A stretch of DNA of 64,000 nt from CAZLDI01 sp964558415. GTDB lineage: Bacteria > Chloroflexota > Dehalococcoidia > SM23-28-2 > RBG-16-64-32. Under the pieces are notes generated by a model, which had not been told where the DNA came from, did not search any database, and saw nothing but the letters and a program-made list of their open reading frames with translations. Shown piece after piece: positions 58,171-64,000 of the stretch. Both the position numbers and the translations under genes were made by a program. Numbering within the stretch: position 1 is the first letter of the stretch; every line of letters starts with the position of its first letter. The stretch lies in NCBI GenBank assembly GCA_964558415.1, contig CAZLDI010000001.1, forward strand, positions 62,001 through 126,000. Direction: 5' to 3'.

Positions 58171-58223
58171 GCGCGAACCCCAGCCGCGGACTTCTTGCCG
58201 CGGGCGCGGTCCTGGGCGCCGAG
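58167..58223 (-). pseudogene. Duplicated 3' end of typA
   Basis: Codes for LGAQDRARGKKSAAGVRA and a stop, identical in protein to the last 18 residues of TypA at 59063, but with several silent differences in DNA. It lies just after the PIN toxin stop, so the TA pair at 58244-58969 sits between two copies of the typA tail. Remnant of a second typA or of an insertion event. Confidence 0.7.
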
Positions 58224-58243
58224 GCCCGGCTTGGGCAGCGCCT

Positions 58244-58666
58244 TCAACCTGCCGCCAGCACGGCCAGGAACCGCGCGGGCGTGACGATCGAGACGCCCTC
58301 AAAGGTCTGTAGCGCAAGCAGCGCCGCGTCGCCGGTCACGATGTAGCCGGCTTCTCCTTCCAGAGCGGCTTCGAGGACGCGGTTATCGTCGGGATCGCTG
58401 TCGACCGCGCTGATCGTGCGGGAGGGTGAGACTATGGTTGAAGACTCGGTGAGACTGTGCACGAAGGCTCGGCGCTCGGCGTCTGACCAGCCCAGGCGGT
58501 CGGCGATGCGAGCCCTCGCCAAGACGCGGCTCAGCTCGTCGAGCAAGGGCTGCGAGATCACTATCTCGAACGTGCGGCGTAACCCTGCCGCCAAGACGTC
58601 ATCTGGAGGACTGTCCGCGCTCAGCAGGGCGCTGACGAATACGTTCGTATCTACCACGGCCTTCAT
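58244..58666 (-). CDS. PIN-domain RNase toxin
   Basis: 140 residues. AVVDTNVFVSALLS (first Asp), QPLLDELSRVLAR (Glu), DSDPDDNRVLEAALEG (Asp pair) and IVTGDAALLAL (last Asp) form the PIN active site. Paralogue of the toxin at 4212-4637. Starts 9 nt after the antitoxin stop. Confidence 0.9.
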   Translation of the reverse strand: MKAVVDTNVFVSALLSADSPPDDVLAAGLRRTFEIVISQPLLDELSRVLARARIADRLGWSDAERRAFVHSLTESSTIVSPSRTISAVDSDPDDNRVLEAALEGEAGYIVTGDAALLALQTFEGVSIVTPARFLAVLAAG

Positions 58667-58675
58667 CTGGCCGCG

Positions 58676-58969
58676 TCACGATGCCTTCGCTTGCCGCCGC
58701 CGCTCCTCTCGGACCTCGTGGATCGCCTCGTCGACTTCTCGCTGGATATCTTCGTAAGGAACGTCTCTGTTCCGTGCCTGAGCCTGTTCGATAAGCTCAA
58801 GCAGGCGCTGGCGGGACGCGTCGATCTGCTTGTAGCGTGCTTCCGGAACTACTACCGCCATCACCTTCCCCGCTCGCTCGATGACTACTTCGTCGCCCCG
58901 GTAGTAGACTCCCTCCAGGAGCTCGCCGAGGCGCTGCCGGGCCTGGACTGCCGACACGGTTCGCTTCAT
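58676..58969 (-). CDS. Phd/YefM-type antitoxin
   Basis: 97 residues. MKRTVSAVQARQRLGELLEG and GDEVVIERAGKVMAVVVPEARY are nearly the same as in the antitoxin at 3916-4209, with the same length. The C-terminal tail is charged (DIQREVDEAIHEVREERRR). SD GGAGGA before the ATG; operator candidate at 59003-59017. Confidence 0.9.
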   Translation of the reverse strand: MKRTVSAVQARQRLGELLEGVYYRGDEVVIERAGKVMAVVVPEARYKQIDASRQRLLELIEQAQARNRDVPYEDIQREVDEAIHEVREERRRQAKAS

Positions 58970-59002
58970 TGCAGCATTCCTCCACGACGTAGCATACCAT
59001 AG

Positions 59003-59017
59003 CGACCATGCTGGTCG
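59003..59017. promoter_or_regulatory. Operator candidate of the second Phd/PIN module
   Basis: CGACCA-tgc-TGGTCG, perfect 6-bp arms, 33 bp upstream of the antitoxin ATG. Its sequence differs from the operator of the paralogous module, so the two are probably insulated. Confidence 0.55.
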
Positions 59018-59062
59018 ATAGGGTCAGCATGGCGTTTACGCTGCAGCCGGAGTGCCGCTAAC

Positions 59063-60895
59063 CTACGCGCGCACGCCGGCCGCGGACTTCTTGCCGCGGG
59101 CGCGATCCTGGGCGCCGAGGGCTACCTTGCGCAGGCGCAGGTTCAACGGCGTCACCTCCAGGCACTCATCTTCGCGCAAGAATTCGAGTGCCTGCTCGAG
59201 CGAGAGTTGGCGGTGGGGGATGAGGCCCTCGGTCTGCTCTGAGGTGGAGGAGCGAATGTTGGTGGCTTTCTTCTCCTTGGCCGGGTTGACGTCCATGTCT
59301 TCCTGGCGAGCGTTTTCGCCGACGATCATGCCTTCGTAGACCTCGACGCCCGGGCCGACGAACATCGTGCCGCGCTCCTGGAGGTTGAGGAGCGCGTAGG
59401 AGGAGCTGCGGCCGCGGCGGTCGGCGACGAGGCTGCCGGTGGGGCGCGTGCGCAGGTCGCCGTGCCAGGGCTCGTAGCGCTCGAAGACGTGGTGCAGGAT
59501 GCCCGTCCCACGCGTCTCCGTAAGGAACTCCGTGTGAAAGCCGATGAGACCGCGCGCGGGAACGACGTACTCCTGACGCACCCAGCCGGTGCCGTGGTTG
59601 ACCATGTGCTCCAGCCGGCCCCTGCGCAAAGCGAGGAGCTGCGTCGCAACGCCGAGGTAGTCCTCCCGGATGTCTATCGAGAGGCGTTCCATCGGCTCGC
59701 AGAGCTTGCCGTCGATGAGGCGCGTGACGACCTGTGGCTTGCCCACAGTGAGCTCGAAGCCCTCGCGGCGCATCGTCTCGACGAGGATGGCCAGCTGCAG
59801 CTCGCCTCGCCCCTGAACCTCCCAGGTGTCGGGACGGTCTGTGGGATACACACGGATGGAGACGTTGCCGACGACCTCGGCATCCAGCCGGTTCTTGACG
59901 AGGCGCGCAGTGAGCTTCGAGCCATCTAGACCGGCGAGAGGCGCGGTGTTAATACCGATGGTCATCGAGAGGCTGGGCTCGTCCACGTGGGGGATGGGCA
60001 GGGGGCGCGGGTCGTCGGGGTCGGCGAGTGTCTCGCCGATTGTGACTTCGGAAAGGCCGGCGATAGCAATGATCTCGCCGGGGCCGGCTTCGGTGGCGTC
60101 AACACGCTCGAGCGCTTCGGTTACGTACATCTCGGTCACCTTGACGCGCTCGATCTCACCGTCGACGCGGCACCAGGCAACCATCTGGCCGCGGCGGATG
60201 GTACCGTGGCGCACGCGGCAGAGGGCCAGACGGCCGACGTACGGGGAGGCGTCCAGGTTGGTGACGAGCGCCTGGAGCGGGTGGTCCTCGTCGTACACGG
60301 GAGGCGGAATGTGCTTGAAGAGGGTATCGAACAGGGGCTCGAGATCCGTTCCATGCTCGGTGGGGCTGAGTGAGGCCCAACCGGCACGGGCGTTGGCATA
60401 GAGGATGGGGAACTCGATCTGGTGCTCGTCGGCGTCAAGATCGAGGAAGAGCTCGTAGACCTCGTTGACCACGTCCTTAATGCGGGCGTCGGGGCGGTCT
60501 ACCTTATTGATCACGAGGATGACGGGCAGGTGCGCCTCCAGGGCTTTGCGCAGGACAAAGCGCGTTTGGGGCAGCGGGCCTTCGCTGGCGTCGACGAGCA
60601 GGAGGACGCCGTCGACCATCGTCAGGCCGCGTTCGACCTCGCCGCCGAAGTCGGCGTGTCCGGGGGTGTCGATGATGTTGATCTTGACGCCGCCGTGGCG
60701 GACGGCCGTGTTCTTGGCGAGGATCGTGATCCCTTTCTCGCGCTCCAAGTCCATCGAATCGAGGACGCGCTCGGCGACGTCCTGGTTAGCGCGAAAGGCG
60801 CCGGACTGCCAGAGCATGGCGTCGACGAGGGTGGTCTTGCCGTGGTCAACGTGGGCGACGATCGCCACGTTGCGCAGGTCGTCTCGGGTGGGCAT
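59063..60895 (-). CDS. typA: Translational GTPase TypA/BipA
   Basis: 610 residues, full length. G-domain: IVAHVDHGKTTLVDAML, REKGITILAKNTAV, IIDTPGHADFGGEVER, VINKVDRPDA. Then domain II, and the BipA-specific C-terminus with EYVVPARGLIGFHTEFLTE and a basic tail (DRARGKKSAAG). Binds ribosomes and helps 50S assembly under stress. The tail is duplicated 0.85 kb away beyond a TA module. Confidence 0.96.
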   Translation of the reverse strand: MPTRDDLRNVAIVAHVDHGKTTLVDAMLWQSGAFRANQDVAERVLDSMDLEREKGITILAKNTAVRHGGVKINIIDTPGHADFGGEVERGLTMVDGVLLLVDASEGPLPQTRFVLRKALEAHLPVILVINKVDRPDARIKDVVNEVYELFLDLDADEHQIEFPILYANARAGWASLSPTEHGTDLEPLFDTLFKHIPPPVYDEDHPLQALVTNLDASPYVGRLALCRVRHGTIRRGQMVAWCRVDGEIERVKVTEMYVTEALERVDATEAGPGEIIAIAGLSEVTIGETLADPDDPRPLPIPHVDEPSLSMTIGINTAPLAGLDGSKLTARLVKNRLDAEVVGNVSIRVYPTDRPDTWEVQGRGELQLAILVETMRREGFELTVGKPQVVTRLIDGKLCEPMERLSIDIREDYLGVATQLLALRRGRLEHMVNHGTGWVRQEYVVPARGLIGFHTEFLTETRGTGILHHVFERYEPWHGDLRTRPTGSLVADRRGRSSSYALLNLQERGTMFVGPGVEVYEGMIVGENARQEDMDVNPAKEKKATNIRSSTSEQTEGLIPHRQLSLEQALEFLREDECLEVTPLNLRLRKVALGAQDRARGKKSAAGVRA

Positions 60896-60907
60896 GGGGC
60901 GGCCGGG

Positions 60908-61330
60908 TCAGGGGACCCGAAGACCCTCCTTCAGCGCGGCAGCCCGGAGTTGAGAGTCCGCGCTGGAGAACGCCGTCGGTCCGGGCGCCCGGGACCGGAC
61001 AACCAGAGCGGCGGCGAGATGGATAGCGTCGAAACCACGGAGTAAGTGGCGTTCGGCCAGGTCGCCGGCGTGGCGGGTGTTTGGGCCCGTGAGTTCGATG
61101 ACCATCATGCTATCCCAGCGATTTTCGAACTCCCGCAGCGCAGCTATGTAAGAGGTGTCGTCAAGGCGTTGCTGGCTTTTGGCCCTGGCAAGAGCTGCGC
61201 GAGATTCAGCGTATGCTACGCGCGACGTGACGGACGATTCTGCTCCATTCACCAGCGTCCTCACCGCGTCGGAGTCCGGCTCGCCGATGAAGAGCTTGAG
61301 GAGGCTGCTCGTATCGAGATAGAGGATCAA
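60908..61330 (-). CDS. PIN-domain RNase toxin (VapC-like)
   Basis: 140 residues. YLDTSSLLKLFIGEPDSD at the start, VAYAESRAALARA (Glu), HLLRGFDAIHLAAALV (the D.IHLA motif) and FSSADSQLRAAAL. This is the VapC subgroup, distinct from the other two PIN toxins of the window. It overlaps the antitoxin stop by 4 nt. Confidence 0.9.
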   Translation of the reverse strand: MILYLDTSSLLKLFIGEPDSDAVRTLVNGAESSVTSRVAYAESRAALARAKSQQRLDDTSYIAALREFENRWDSMMVIELTGPNTRHAGDLAERHLLRGFDAIHLAAALVVRSRAPGPTAFSSADSQLRAAALKEGLRVP

Positions 61331-61611
61331 CGCCTGTCCTCAATCACCATCTCCGATATTCTGGGGCCATCGCCGTGCAGACTTATGGTCGTCAGCGGGG
61401 GAACGAATTTCTTACCCGACCAGCTTACTGCGCCCTCGTCAACGAGTGCCCAGATCGCCGCTTCGTTGGGGCCCGGCGCCTTGTCGCCACTAGCTGTCAG
61501 GAGCGCGATGGGTTTGCCTCGCCGCGTGACACGGATGCGTTCGCCCTCTTCCAGCCGGCGCAGGTAGCGGGTGAGGTTGTTCTTGAGTTCACGAATGCTG
61601 ACCTCGATCAT
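61327..61611 (-). CDS. Phd-type antitoxin of the VapC-like toxin
   Basis: 94 residues from ATG 61611 (an upstream in-frame start lies beyond the operator and is unlikely). MIEVSIRELKNNLTRYLRRL and ERIRVTRRGKPIALLT give the DNA-binding core; the C-terminal part with SWSGKKFVPPLTTI is the toxin wrap. It is a prevent-host-death fold paired with a VapC toxin, a common combination. Confidence 0.88.
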   Translation of the reverse strand: MIEVSIRELKNNLTRYLRRLEEGERIRVTRRGKPIALLTASGDKAPGPNEAAIWALVDEGAVSWSGKKFVPPLTTISLHGDGPRISEMVIEDRR

Positions 61612-61618
61612 TGTGGCA

Positions 61619-61636
61619 ACATTGTACGACCAATGT
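61619..61636. promoter_or_regulatory. Operator candidate of the third Phd/PIN module
   Basis: ACATTG-tacgac-CAATGT, perfect 6-bp arms, ending 8 nt before the ATG. Confidence 0.55.
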
Positions 61637-61653
61637 GGCCACTTGCGCAAGCT

Positions 61654-62448
61654 CTAGATGACTGCGTGACCGACGTCACCCACGTGGGCGCGGAGCAGCC
61701 GACTGGCAACGCGCCCGAAGAGCCCCGGGTCGCCGGTCGTGTAGAAGCGGAGCGTGGGGCTCGGACTCTGAGCCAGCGAGTCGCTTTCGCGAAGGAGTTG
61801 GCGCACGCGGCGGGCGACGGGGCGGGAGGGATCGTAGACGCGCACGCCACGGCCTAGCATGCGCTTGATGCGGTGGCGCAGGAACGGGTAGTGCGTGCAG
61901 CCGAGGCCGACGACATCGGCTTGACTGCCGCGAACGGGCGCAAGGTGCCGTTCCAGGAGCGCAGTCGTGCGACGGGTGCGCACTTCGCCGGACTCCACCA
62001 GGTTTTCGAGCCCGTCACAACCGACGTTGATCACTTCTTTTCCCGCGGCGAACTCCTTAATCAAGCCCGCGAGGTACGGGCTGCGGGAGGTGGCTGGGGT
62101 CGACAATACGGCGATGGTGCCTGTACGTGTGCGGCGCGCGAGCGTCTTGACGACGGGGACGACGCCGACAAACTGCACGGCGGGGAACGTCGCGCGGAGA
62201 TGCGCGATGGCGTGGACGGTGGCCGTGTTGCAGGCCACGACGATCAGCTTGCAGTCCAGGTCAAGGAGGAAGCGCGTGGCGCGCTCGGTGAGGTTATGGA
62301 GCTCCTTCGTGGACTTCTCCCCGTAAGGGACGTGGCCGCTGTCCGCGAAGAACACGAGGCTCTCCTGGGGAAGGAGCTTGCGCATCGCCCGCCAGATCGA
62401 GAGCCCACCCACTCCGGAGTCGAAGACGCCTATCGGCCTGTTATCCAT
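61654..62448 (-). CDS. murI: Glutamate racemase
   Basis: 264 residues. Makes D-glutamate for peptidoglycan. IGVFDSGVGGLSIWRAMRK at the start, GEKSTKEL, the catalytic Cys pair in VVACNTATVHA and VVGLGCTHYPFL. Its presence argues for a peptidoglycan wall, which not all Chloroflexota retain. Confidence 0.95.
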   Translation of the reverse strand: MDNRPIGVFDSGVGGLSIWRAMRKLLPQESLVFFADSGHVPYGEKSTKELHNLTERATRFLLDLDCKLIVVACNTATVHAIAHLRATFPAVQFVGVVPVVKTLARRTRTGTIAVLSTPATSRSPYLAGLIKEFAAGKEVINVGCDGLENLVESGEVRTRRTTALLERHLAPVRGSQADVVGLGCTHYPFLRHRIKRMLGRGVRVYDPSRPVARRVRQLLRESDSLAQSPSPTLRFYTTGDPGLFGRVASRLLRAHVGDVGHAVI

Positions 62449-62535
62449 GAAACCCCCGCTTAGACTGCGCCGTACATCGTATCAGTGTCTGCAAGTATCA
62501 ACGTCCTGCCGGGCCGTTCGGATACCACTCCTTAC

Positions 62536-62565
62536 TTGACCCCTGCGAGAGCGACACCAGACAAT
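62536..62565 (+). promoter_or_regulatory. Promoter of the cyclophilin lipoprotein, nearly leaderless
   Basis: TTGACC, 18-nt spacer, GACAAT, then 12 nt to the ATG at 62578. Confidence 0.5.
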
Positions 62566-62577
62566 AGCCAGCAACGC

Positions 62578-63264
62578 ATGCGAGAGAACACCCGCCACAT
62601 CTCCATAGTCCTACTTGTGGCGGCCGTCGCTTTCGCCGCTCTTTTGCTCGCCTGCGGGAGCGGGGACGAAGAGGATGACTCGCTGTTTGCCACGGACACG
62701 CCCGCCGTCACCGCCCCTGCGGCCACACCAACACCAACGCCGCTAATCTGCCCCGACGCGTCTGGCACCCCACCGGAGGTCACGATGAAACAGTATCCAG
62801 CGCGCCCCGCGATCAGCATCGATGCCGCGAAAAAGTACACCGCCACTGTAAAGACCGTGCGCGGCGACTTCACGCTGGAGTTGCTGCCGGGCATCGCGCC
62901 GGAGCACGTCAATTCGTTCGTCTTCCTTGCCCGTGAGGGGTTCTACAACGGGACGCTGTTCCACCGCGTGCTCCCCGGGTTCGTCGCGCAGGGGGGCGAC
63001 CCCGCCGGCACCGGGATGGGCGGGCCGGGGTACAACGTGCCGCTGGAGAAGAGCGATGAGGCGTTCGTGCGCGGCGTCCTGGGCATGGCGCGATCTCCTC
63101 AGTCGCTGGACAGTGCAGGCTCGCAGTGGTTCGTCACGCTTGGGGACGCCCGCCACCTCGACGGCACTTATACGTTGTTCGGCAAGGTGGCAACCGGTAT
63201 GGAAGTGGTCGATTGCATCGCTCAGGGCGATGCGATGATCAGCGTCGAAATCAGCGAGTCGTAG
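62578..63264 (+). CDS. Cyclophilin-type peptidyl-prolyl isomerase lipoprotein
   Basis: 228 residues from ATG 62578; an upstream in-frame start would put 31 polar residues before the signal and lies before the promoter. Lipoprotein signal ending ALLLAC, then a Thr/Pro linker. Cyclophilin domain from about residue 85: VKTVRGDFTLELLPGIAPEHVNSFVFLA, FYNGTLFHRVLPGFVAQGGDP (Arg/Phe/Gln active-site residues), SLDSAGSQWFVTLGDA, YTLFGKVATGMEVVD. Folds proteins on the outer face of the membrane. Confidence 0.92.
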   Translation: MRENTRHISIVLLVAAVAFAALLLACGSGDEEDDSLFATDTPAVTAPAATPTPTPLICPDASGTPPEVTMKQYPARPAISIDAAKKYTATVKTVRGDFTLELLPGIAPEHVNSFVFLAREGFYNGTLFHRVLPGFVAQGGDPAGTGMGGPGYNVPLEKSDEAFVRGVLGMARSPQSLDSAGSQWFVTLGDARHLDGTYTLFGKVATGMEVVDCIAQGDAMISVEISES

Positions 63265-63290
63265 CCACGCAGGGCGTGGCGGCGAGCAGC

Positions 63291-63315
63291 GGGGCGCGGC
63301 GAGCAGCGCCCCTAC
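63291..63315 (-). repeat. REP-like GTAG hairpin supplying the lipoyl synthase stop codon
   Basis: Minus strand: GTAG then GGGCGCTGCTCGCCGCGCCC, identical over 24 bases to the element after rtcB; the TAG is the lipA stop. Confidence 0.7.
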
Positions 63316-64000
63316 GGGACCGTGGCCGTGGCTTCTCTCGGCGGGCCGACGTGGCGCTCGGCGTGGTAGGAGGAGCGCACGAGGGGGCCTGACTCGACGT
63401 GGCGGAAGCCCAGGGCCAGCGCATCTTCACGAAGCTGGGCGAATTCGTCCGGGTGATAGTAGCGGACCAGGGGCAGGTGCTTCTGGCTGGGGCGCAGGTA
63501 CTGGCCGAGAGTGAGCACGTCGACGCCGTTGTCAACAAGGTCCGCGAAGACCGTCAATAGCTCGTGCTTCGTTTCGCCCAGGCCCACCATCAAGCCGCTC
63601 TTCATGAGCGCCTCCGGGTCGAGCTCTTTGGCGCGGCGAAGGAGCTCCAGGGAACGCTCGTAGCGCCCCTTCGGGCGGACGCGGCGGTAGAGGCGGGGGA
63701 CGGTCTCCGTGTTGTGGTTGAGGATCTCGGGCCGCGCCGCCATCACTGTGGCCAGGGCGTCCCAGTTGCCGAGGAAGTCCGGTATCAGCACTTCCACTGT
63801 CGTCCCCGGCGAGAGGCGGCGGATCCAGCGGATCGTCGAGGCGAAGACCGAAGCGCCGCCGTCCGGCTCGTCGTCGCGGTTCACGGAGGTGACGACGGCG
63901 TGGGCGATGCCCATCTGGCGCACGGCGTTGGCGACTCTCACCGGCTCCAGGCGGTCGAGCGCGAGGGGCCGCCCGCTCTTGACGGCGCAGAAGCCGCAGG
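63312..64000 (-). CDS. lipA: Lipoyl synthase (partial)
   Basis: The gene continues beyond the right edge; 229 codons are present. Radical-SAM enzyme inserting two sulfurs into octanoyl chains of 2-oxoacid dehydrogenases. At the edge the frame reads CGFCAV, the last two Cys of C-x3-C-x2-C. Then TSVNRDDEPDGGASVFA, VEVLIPDFLGN, LNHNTETVPRLYRRVRPKGRYERS, KSGLMVGLGE, TLGQYLRPS and the conserved C-terminal Ser in GPLVRSSYHAE. Confidence 0.95.
   Translation of the reverse strand, partial: CGFCAVKSGRPLALDRLEPVRVANAVRQMGIAHAVVTSVNRDDEPDGGASVFASTIRWIRRLSPGTTVEVLIPDFLGNWDALATVMAARPEILNHNTETVPRLYRRVRPKGRYERSLELLRRAKELDPEALMKSGLMVGLGETKHELLTVFADLVDNGVDVLTLGQYLRPSQKHLPLVRYYHPDEFAQLREDALALGFRHVESGPLVRSSYHAERHVGPPREATATVP

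Overview
The window is about 64 kb of gene-dense, GC-rich bacterial chromosome. Monoderm-style lipoproteins, CSLREA/beta-helix surface proteins, a DUF5317 protein, MalT/SARP-type giant regulators and many short dispersed hairpin repeats suggest an uncultured Chloroflexota, possibly Dehalococcoidia-like. That placement is an inference from gene content; there is no rRNA in the window to confirm it. Several genes have a good -10 box only 8-9 nt before the start codon and no Shine-Dalgarno, so leaderless transcription seems common, while other genes carry strong SD sequences.

Layout. 1-2112: polar amino-acid ABC importer on the minus strand, cut by the left edge. 2305-3810: thiolase-like protein. 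3850-4637: Phd/PIN toxin-antitoxin (TA). 4846-7665: pyruvate phosphate dikinase. 8421-10148: tungsten aldehyde ferredoxin oxidoreductase. 10627-11193: BrnT-like TA. 11276-19372: three large secreted proteins (two beta-helix, one seven-blade propeller) sharing one C-terminal EF-hand/dockerin-like module, plus the remnant of a further promoter and start. 19962-21913: fumarase and a lipoprotein. 21919-25519: oligopeptide ABC importer. 26284-30956: small-peptide locus. 31069-36608: alpha-L-fucosidase, three enoyl-CoA hydratases and an MFS exporter. 36916-40013: RtcB, an ABC-2 exporter and a 53-residue basic protein. 40089-40509: a 35-codon gene with its own promoter and terminator, then tRNA-Thr(CGT). 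40530-48894: SRPBCC protein, aldo/keto reductase, ECF sigma fused to an anti-sigma and sensor, coiled-coil surface protein, ABC-F ATPase and amine oxidase. 49041-54662: LuxR/ATPase/cyclase regulator, two tandem unknown paralogues, a 76-residue protein and a structured-RNA candidate. 54843-57827: sulfatase and GH1 beta-glucosidase. 57900-61636: antitoxins and PIN toxins around typA. 61654-64000: glutamate racemase, cyclophilin lipoprotein, lipoyl synthase (cut by the right edge).

The most unusual locus is 26573-30956. A 1081-residue NTPase/TPR/SARP-type regulator is followed on the same strand by three tandem 29-31 codon genes. Their products end identically in AAQSPFF. Each is preceded by three or four heptamers at an exact 11-bp period, the spacing known for SARP operators. 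A 103-residue secreted Cys protein and a strong terminator close the locus. This resembles an undescribed peptide-signal cassette.

A second theme is a set of dispersed hairpins. Their stems are kept by compensatory changes between copies. One class (GTAG plus hairpin, REP-like) supplies the TAG stop codon of five separate genes or gene remnants. A third theme is toxin-antitoxin density: four complete pairs and one solitary antitoxin in 64 kb, with palindromic operator candidates beside the pairs.
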